The position numbers were made by a program, and so were the translations under genes. The notes under the pieces were generated by a model that was not told the origin of the DNA, searched no databases, and saw nothing but the letters and a program-made list of their open reading frames with translations. Positions 11,701 through 20,700 of a stretch of 64,000 bases of DNA are shown here, piece by piece (the stretch's first letter is position 1; every line of letters begins with the position of its first letter). Origin of the DNA: Paragonimus skrjabini miyazakii (taxonomy: Eukaryota > Platyhelminthes > Trematoda > Plagiorchiida > Troglotrematidae); NCBI GenBank assembly GCA_014338405.1, contig JTDE01021511.1, forward strand, positions 1 through 64,000, written 5' to 3'.

Positions 11701-14700
11701 GTGGCGTTAGTAGATTCCAGCGTGAACTGTTCGAGAAATCTTGAATCATTTGATGGATTCCATATGAGACATTGGGACGGGTGGGTAATAGAGTTCACCT
11801 GTGAAATTTTTGAGCTCCTGGCATGGCTTCGTAAATGATTGAGCGCTCGCTGCGTTTGGGCATGGTGTTTCTGTCGCTGGTTCGAATCCAGCCGAAATTC
11901 TGACCTTTCACAATTGGGTCTCATCTGGAATTTCTTTATGTAGTCAGAGGTAATTTTGGTGCCCAATATGTCGTTACAGGTCTGGTGTTCAGCCAAATAG
12001 CGAGTCAAGTTGCATTCGTTCATTCATTCTTTCTAGACAGTTTAAATTCATTTGAAATTAGAAGATACTATTGTTCAGTTGTAATACTTGCGATACAGTG
12101 TGCACGGCTAGATACAAGGGCACACGGCCTACGGTACATGTGTATAGTGAATTAACAGAACAGTGGTACATCTAACACTGTGACCTTTTCAGTTTGTATA
12201 GTTTTGGTGCTAATCTCTCGAAGGTAAAGTTCAGGGGATCCGAGAATATATGTGTTGATATCCTTAGCGAACCGCCTAGTTCAGTACGAACTAAGACAAT
12301 AGCCTCAATACTGACGTAGAATTAAAGGGATGAGTGGGCTAACATAGTCACTAAATCGCTGAGAGCTACTACGATTGTAAACGTGAAAACAACTTTTATC
12401 ACAATCTAGTAATGCAAACCACATTTACCAGGACTATCTTGAGCTGCAAGAAAACACGACACGCTTTTGGTAGACAACAAGAGGCGGAGGCCCCAGAAGT
12501 TCGAATAAAGTCACCTCTGACGATGCGCGAATCGAAATCGGAGGCGAATTACAAACACAACATAGAAGCGCTGATGGAAAAATGCCTCTGTTGTATATTT
12601 TGGTGGGCTGGATTTTGAGGCAGCTTAACCGCACCTCATAGTGTGCTTCATTTCCGCGGTTGCAGCAACTTTGAAATAGTCGTTCTTCATATAGCCAAAC
12701 TATCTTCAAATCTTGTCATCTGGACATTCGGGATCTTAACATGCACGCTGGTTGTTTTTAACAATGTAGTCCGGAATCAGTGGTCTGGGCAGCATGCTTA
12801 CATGACGCACAATCGGGTCACATTGTGATTAACTTCTTTGTTAGAAATACGTAGGATACTGGAGTCAGAATATTTAAACCTGATGTCTGAAAATCATGCC
12901 ACTGTTAACGAACGATGTTGAAAAGGAATGTTTCCGATAATGTGGTAAAATGTTTCGGATCCTGTTTGGAATTCGTGTTATAGATGTGTACGAGTTTAAG
13001 CTGTGTTTAGTGAGTGTGATTTAAAGAAAAAAATGAGAATCTTTATGTCAAAGCTGTCTTTTGCTGCAAACTATAATTCTTTTGAGTTATCTTCTATTTC
13101 CTTTTGCGAATAGGCTCCTACTACTCATCATTAGTCACAATATCGCTCAGGAAATTAATGTTTTCAGTGAGTTCAGCTTGAAGAAAAGTCCTAGTCGATA
13201 CGTCATCGATTGGAGTCACCAGGACATTTACTGTGTTTCCTCTCGAGACGATCGGGTAGATTGGTCATTACTCACGTGCAAAAGTGATTGAGCGTTCACA
13301 TGTGACGTTCTGGTCGTGCCCAGTATCGGGTCGATGATGTAGTGGTGAACAAGGTCGCCACATGAATGAGTTGTGGCAAGAATGTGCATAACTGACTTGT
13401 TCTGATAAAAGTAAAACTCCAATCTAAAGCTTCTTTTTTCTAGAAAGGAGCCCACCGGAATTTCTATGGGAATGCGACAGCTACGAACATTTACGAGTAG
13501 TATTCAAGTTATACAAATAGGAATACGTTCATCAGTGGCTCTATAGTCAGATTTGGAAAGTCAGTCGATAATGATTTACTTCCTCGGCTGATCGATTGAC
13601 CAGTAATCCGTCCAAGCGTTTAACTAACAAAAAACGACTAGCTGTGACTTCAAATTATGTATTTCTAAAACGTATTGGAGATAGAAGCGTACTCTACCGT
13701 TCTGGTTTGAGGCCAGACACAATAGAAACTGTACAGGGTCGGCTATAATCCAGTAGGCTGCACGAACTTTTGCACTAATCAAAGTGGGTAAGGAATTTGC
13801 AAACGTCCACTACAATAACACCTAAGGTGCAGGCCCAACTAACGGCAGAATTGCAGTGCTGAATAAAAGTGTGTAATTTCGTAGAATAAAATGAGTTCAA
13901 TGCATACCACCCGTGAGCACATTGGCGCAGAGTTCATTTCTGGTTTCCGTAGCAAATTACTATGGTGGTGTGCTTGCAGAATAAGTGCACGAAAACGTAA
14001 AGCTGCAGCCAATTATACTAAAAGACTAAACAATATTAATAATTACGGGCAATAGTCCATTAGAGTAGAAAACTGCTTTGTCAGTGGACTGCAGTTACAT
14101 AACGTCATCGCTACGGAAATATAATGCACACAGTTTGGCATAAACAAATGTTGGTTGAGGAGGATTTCTCCAGGATCTTCAACCACAAACTCTTCTAAAG
14201 CACACCTGCGAAAAAGCTCAAAAACCAATACGTTTTGCAAGAAATTCAAACAATTTTATGGGTTGTTTCTGATTTTCTTTTTGACACTAAGGGTTAATTT
14301 CTTCATCAGACTTTCAAAGTTTCTTTATTTATCCATTTCATCGTAGCATCCATCTATCCTGCTGATTGTAGTCGCAACCGCTGAACAATGATTGGGATAC
14401 TTGGTACCGACATTTCGTTAGCCGTGACAGCATAATTACATGACACTTAGAAAACTTTTTGTAACGTTCATCGTGTTTTTAACGTATTCTGGTCCCAAGC
14501 CAACTTGGTGACCAGAGCGTATGAACCAGAGCGTGCCTGATATCCCTCAAAAAAGAACAATAACTTAAACCTTGGTAATATTCAAGGCATTGCTTTGTTT
14601 TTGTTAAGCACAAGGATATATCACGGACGCGAATGACATGTTACTATAAATAATGATTTGAACAACATACTACTATTAAATAAAAAGTAGCGCATAATAT

Positions 14701-17700
14701 TTCAGATTTCTAATAAGTATGAACAAAGCAGTAAGAAGACGGACAGAGGTAGATGCTAGCATTTCGTATTGCCTCTTCAGTACCAAATAACAATAACCAG
14801 GAACATATATATGACACTATTAGGGTGGGGGATTAAGAAAATAAAATAGAAAATTAGGTGGAGAACAACAACGCAAAACTATCACTTCGAACAACAAAAC
14901 GCCTCGTCGACTCCATTAAGCGGGCATACAATGCGGCTGAAATCATAGACGTTGATCGAACTCGTAAGCTACCGTTACCTTCAATAAAGGGAGAGCAACC
15001 TATTGGCGCCAACTCACACTGTATTTATCAATTTGTGTGTAACTGCGGCGAAAGTTACATCAGCGGAACCGATAGGTGCTTGAACTCTAGGATGAAGGAA
15101 CATATGCCGAAATGGGTTCAGGATGTGACTGCACAGTCTACACCCTTCGTCCCGGGATCACGCAAACTTCCGGACTCGTCTATCGCCAGACACATGTTGG
15201 CTACCGGTCACCGGATTAATCCTGAATCAACACTCAGGATTATAATGCGCCATGTTAATCCGCATTTCCTGCGTTTCGCTGAGGCGGTCGCGATTAGTCG
15301 TCTCAAGCCAGCATTGTGTGTACAAAAACAATTATATGTAAGCCTTAGACTCCCATGGACCTGATAATTTTGCGTTGTTGTTCTCTACTTAATTTGCTAT
15401 TTTATCCACTTCACCCCCATCCCAATAGTGTTATATATATATGTTCCTGGTTATTGTTATTTGGTACTGAAGAGGCAATACGAAATGCTAGCATCTACCT
15501 CTGTCCGTCTTCTTACTGCTTTGTTCAAATTTATGAAGGGAACCAACTGTTTCAAATTTCTAATAAGTAGTCAGAGGTATGGTTAATATCAGGTTGATCA
15601 CTCACTCGATCAGAACCTTCTAATTCAGACAGAATTTCTAGTTAGTCTTTTTCCAAAAGAAGCACTAGACTCGAGATACGCCCTCGATAGAGTTCCTCAG
15701 TAGTGCACATCCTTGCCAGTAGTCTAAAATATCGCCTAGTAGGTTTAAGAAGGTCAGAGAGTCGGCCTTGTTTAGGAAGTCCTAATCGCGGGGTTATTGA
15801 TTGCAGTTAGCAGACAATAACCGTGTCTCCTGTCGACACAGTCGGATAACTTGGTAATTACTCACAAGCAAAATTGGTTTAGCTTTCAAATATTATAATT
15901 CGGTCGTGCTTAGTGTGAAGTGAATAATGCAGGGGTGAACTCGGTTGTCTCATGGAAGTGTGGTTGGAGTTCCGTTCGCGGCCGTGGCAAGGATATACAC
16001 TACTGGTTAATTCCAGCAAGGGTGAGATTCAAGTATAGTGCTTGTTTTCGAAAGCGGTTGATCGGAGATTCTACCTGAATGCGAATGTTGCTATGAAGTG
16101 TGAGTGATTTCAACTTCACATATATATTTCATACGAATTGGTCCCGGAACCCGCTTACACATTGTCAACCGGGGCTGGTGACATACTGTGAACCCAGATG
16201 GCAGACAGATACCGTTATTTAACTTGTCGGTAACTCCTGAATATTGCAATTTCAATGGAAGCAAAACGCAGATAACTGGCATGCGGAGTAGAATAGAGTA
16301 AATTTCTGTTGGGGCTATTGACTTTGATTTCATTATGTGAAACGACGTTCTAATTCACCTAGAACAGTTGAGGATTTCTTGTTGAAGGAAACAATTTTAG
16401 TTCGCTAAAACAAAAGGAAAGAGGCAAAAAAAGGTCAGACTGATATCGCTTCGGTGGATACACTGATCAGCCGAGACTGTTTGACTATCAGGAAGAGGAT
16501 CACACAAACTACCATTCTTGTTCGCTCTCGAATGAATGTAGGTATTAGTGACTAATCTAACGGACCTCAACCAGTCATGTGTGAGCTGTGACTCTTTTGT
16601 ACACATCTGTTAAATGCTGCCGAGCGTAATCAGGCTTCAGGTTATCGTGAAGAAGCTGTTAAATTCAACTCGAGCGTTTTATAAACTCTACTGTTCAGTC
16701 ACTGAAGTAGAGGATGGAGGTCATAACACAGACCATAACACGACTTAGATTTTCAAACTTGACCTAGTCTTTAAAATCTAGTATACCAGATATAATAGGC
16801 GCGGTAACTGAAATTTTTAGGTAATATCGTTTTATATCAATGTAACCTCACTTAATCAACCTAAACAAACTACCACTTCTCTGCATTCAAGAAATACTAC
16901 CTGTTGTCACCGTTACACGGGCAAATCTTCAAGAATGTGGTCAGAGACAGTAAAATGTCTATCTCGGGTGTGCCAAACAGTAAAGAGTTTGGTGTGGCTC
17001 TCTGACTGAATTTTGACCCATCGATTTGGTGTTTGTGATTGGGTGTTTCTATGTAATCTGTACAAAGTCTAGTTGATAGTTCATATAAGCCACTACTTGA
17101 CTTGTTCGATTTGTGCGATTTACGGATCGCTGTGCTCTCAGTGTCACGTTACAGCCATGCACAACGCAGCGTAGAATGCCACGTTTTGGCTATACACACA
17201 CACACACATTTCATGGACAATCTAGTAAACACCGGGCATCATTCTCCTCTTGGAAGTTCTTTAAGGTAAGGTAGGTATGAGCTATTTTGACACGTCCTAG
17301 ATAAGCACGGAGGATGAGTAGGTCAAAAACCTTTTTTGCTTTGCTGTATGCTCACTGAGGAATGACAGAGTAGAGTTCACAGCTGTACTGGGCAAATGAT
17401 GCTGAAATCATAAGATATATTCGCACATGCGGAATCAGGGTACACACTCTCCGAAACGGGAAACTAAAGTTATATTTGCAACCGATTTTCGGAAAGAATA
17501 AAAGCACAACTTAACGAAATTTATCAGTAGAGTTAAAAATACAATATGACTCATAGCTGAGAAGTTGTTTTAAGGGAACCTCTGATACGGTTGCTGAGCC
17601 TGGTTCCAACTGGTTCAAAGTTACGATGCACAAAAACAGTGCCAAACAAATGAGTGCTTGGAAACGCCAAACAAACTGAAACTAGTCACTTTACTGTGAA

Positions 17701-20700
17701 TAGTACATTTGAGAATGTACTCAGGGAAGCGAGTGGACCATGACCGTTGTGGTAGTATATTATCTGTAGTGTCAGCAACATTTTTTCCAAAATTGCTGGT
17801 GGACTCATCCCGTGAAACGACGGCACATACCAAGAAACATTACTCGTTTCATAACCTTAAGCGTTTAAAGAATTTATTAGCACAGAAACTGACATAGACA
17901 TTACGCAGTTGTGCATAACTGCGTACACATTGTAACTAAAAATAAAACAGACGGAAGACAACTCTAGTCTATTGGGCCAACCTCAGTGCCAGTGATGGGA
18001 ATCAACTAGGCGAAACCAATGAAATACAAATCACCCTGTTCAAACTTGCTATATCGGATACTTAAAGAAATGTAGTATCGAAGTTGTTACACAATTATCT
18101 GTATTGGTAACACGCCACCAACAGTTTTCCCCTCCCTGAATGTTTTCAAACAATTCACGTTTACCACTGTCTCCCAAATTGGGTGCAGATAAGATTTATT
18201 AAGCTGTCTACTAACAAATTTAATTCAACAGTCTGAAAGATAAAAAAATGTTTCACGCAACGATTCGGTTAAGATTAAGGTGGGAAAACTATGACTTCTG
18301 ATTAAGACGGGAAAACAGTTTTGAGAAATTTTCACGTGTCTCACGATGGTGTCGAGACTGATGTTGTTAACTAAGAACTAGTGCAATCTGGAGAGCTACC
18401 GAGTGGTCGCTAGTTCATTGTTTGATTTTGTTTTCGTTCCTTGGTTGATATCTACGTTACGATTGAATGTTAAAAGTAGCTGAAACACTGTTAAGAATAG
18501 TGTACTGTTTTCAAAACTTGTCACTCTCTGTGAGAACTGTAGCATGACTGTTCTATAGGAAAGGTGTTGAAATTTAGTGGGTGGGATTACGTACATCCTA
18601 CTTGATTGAAAAAATTGGTATCCTAATGTAAATGAAACAGATCAGATCGAAACTTGATTACTACAATGTTTGCTGCCCATTACTGATCTAGATGGTAAAT
18701 CATGTACTCAACCATAAGTCTACCGTCAAGGTTAATAGACAATCATCAGTGTGACATCCGGAGAGCAGTAGTCTTCTGCAGATTACTAAACTTGCTCTTA
18801 GCTTACTGAGCATCCTCATATAACTGTTATTGTCCAAAAGTGACAATCGAAATATTTAGCCAGTTACAGTGTCCAATAGATCTGGATTTTTTGGAGTGAG
18901 TGACGCACCTCCTAATGAAGCAAGTGAAACGAATCGCGCAACACCACTCGATTGACAGTTACAGGTATTGCAAACGAGATTGTGCAAACCCACAGATAGA
19001 ATCCAGTGTCAACTGGTTGAAATGCAGCTGGAATAGTTTGGTCCACGCTTCTTGAGACAAATTTAGTGTTGTGGAGGTGATTCCGTATTATTTCAATAGA
19101 CTAGTCAGAATTTAGCGATCTGATCGGACGTCTGTACATTTAAGCTCTATCTGAACTGAATTTCCTCGTTTGCTTGTTGACACCTCCACAACCTAATTCT
19201 TTTTAACATCCCGACTGCCATATATGGTTGTTACGTCTAACACATTGTCTGTCCTAATTACCTCATGCCTGCCATATATATTCAGTACCTCTATAGTCTA
19301 GTTCTTGTCTCTGTTCTATAATAATTGGTACTTGCATATTCTGTTCTTATTAGACCTCATCGGTACTGCATATCTTTGATTGAGTCTAACTGAGAAGTTC
19401 ATGGTCTTAGGGTTGTCGACTGGAGTAAACAGGACAGTTATTGTGTTTACAATCGAGACGATCGGACAATCTGAACACTGTTCACACAAGGTTGCGGTTT
19501 AGCGGTTAGATGAGACTGATCGGTCATGCCTAGTGTGACACTAGTCTTATGAACACGAGGGTTGGAGTGCAAATTCCGGCTCGGACAACTGATGCACAAC
19601 TGATGAGCTCTCATAAGAACGAAACTCGAGTCTAGTGCTTCCCTATGAAGTAGACTGGCCGAAAAGCTTCTCAGAAAGTAAGTACTGTGATCGAGTGTGG
19701 GTGGTGCTCAATTCGGCATTACTTATACGCTAAGGTAATTGTACGTCTAGATGTGATTAGTAAGTCGTGCCTAAAGCGAAATCAGTAAGAAAATGACCGA
19801 CATAGTTACCTCAAGAAGGTGTGGCCGGAGTTCAAGTCCTGGCAGTGATGAGAAAATTCACAACAAAGGAGTTCTAACACGAATGAAACTCGAAACAACT
19901 GCTCATTATGGGATGGGGATGGCCGTGAAGTTCGTGAATGAGAAGACTACGGTCAATTACGAGTAATTTTCAATCTAACAAATGAATTCCTTCCACATGC
20001 GGGTGATACTTAGGGAGGTTACTAACATATGTAAGTCTGTCCACGTGTCCTGTAATCTCCAGTATGTTTTGAACTAGGTGGATCGTGCCAGCTCACTGAT
20101 GTGGAAATTGAAATCGGAAACCCCAGAATGAGGCCCAAAAAATGAACAGCGGCTTACATTAGTAGCCCTTCTGGCCGAGTAAGGTTAGAAAGCGTAAGGG
20201 GTTCATGTTAGTCGGAGCATATAGGAAGAATCGCGATCCCTAAAAACATACTCCCATTTGATAACCGTAGAATACTTCCCAGATGTATAATGAACAGTCT
20301 GTAATCAGGCTTGATCAGGACGCCTCCTCGAAGACCTGGCACATTGTCTATATTCCAATTTCTGGTTAACTGAACCCGTGCAATCAAACTATTATGAACA
20401 ACAACAGAAACCCTCGATATATTTTAACATAACATATAATCAGGGAAACACAATATTGGGACAGATCAAAGTGTGATCGGGACTTAGTGAGGTGAAAATA
20501 TATAATGACAAAATGTATTACAAGCTGCAGATCGGTAGATACCATATGTTGATCGCCAAAATCCTTCTGACTATACACTGACATACAACCACCATCTACG
20601 AAGTGATGGTAGCATGAGAGTAATACTTTGAAACTATGTCATACAAAGTGGACGAGCTGTAATGTAAGCAATTCGTCTAGTGACCATGAGTAAAGCGGCT

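Larger units (their letters stand above)
14700..15569 (+). mobile_element. PLE 3' fragment flanked by inverted copies of its own 3' end
   Basis: The centre (14885-15363) encodes the PLE linker and GIY-YIG domain. Both sides are copies of the element's 3' non-coding end in opposite orientation: 14720-14884 on - and 15361-15545 on +. The whole is bracketed by a 20-bp direct repeat with one mismatch (14700-14719 and 15550-15569), which looks like a target-site duplication. PLEs are known for terminal repeats (pLTRs) in direct or inverted order, and this unit fits the inverted form. It is truncated upstream of the linker, so it has no RT. Confidence 0.8.

Noticed and set aside
11453..12023. Several 60-130 codon frames on both strands
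   Set aside because: They read through the facing SINE copies; the peptides are translations of tRNA-like repeat sequence.
17192..17208. AC repeat as a regulatory element
   Set aside because: A plain short microsatellite with nothing around it.
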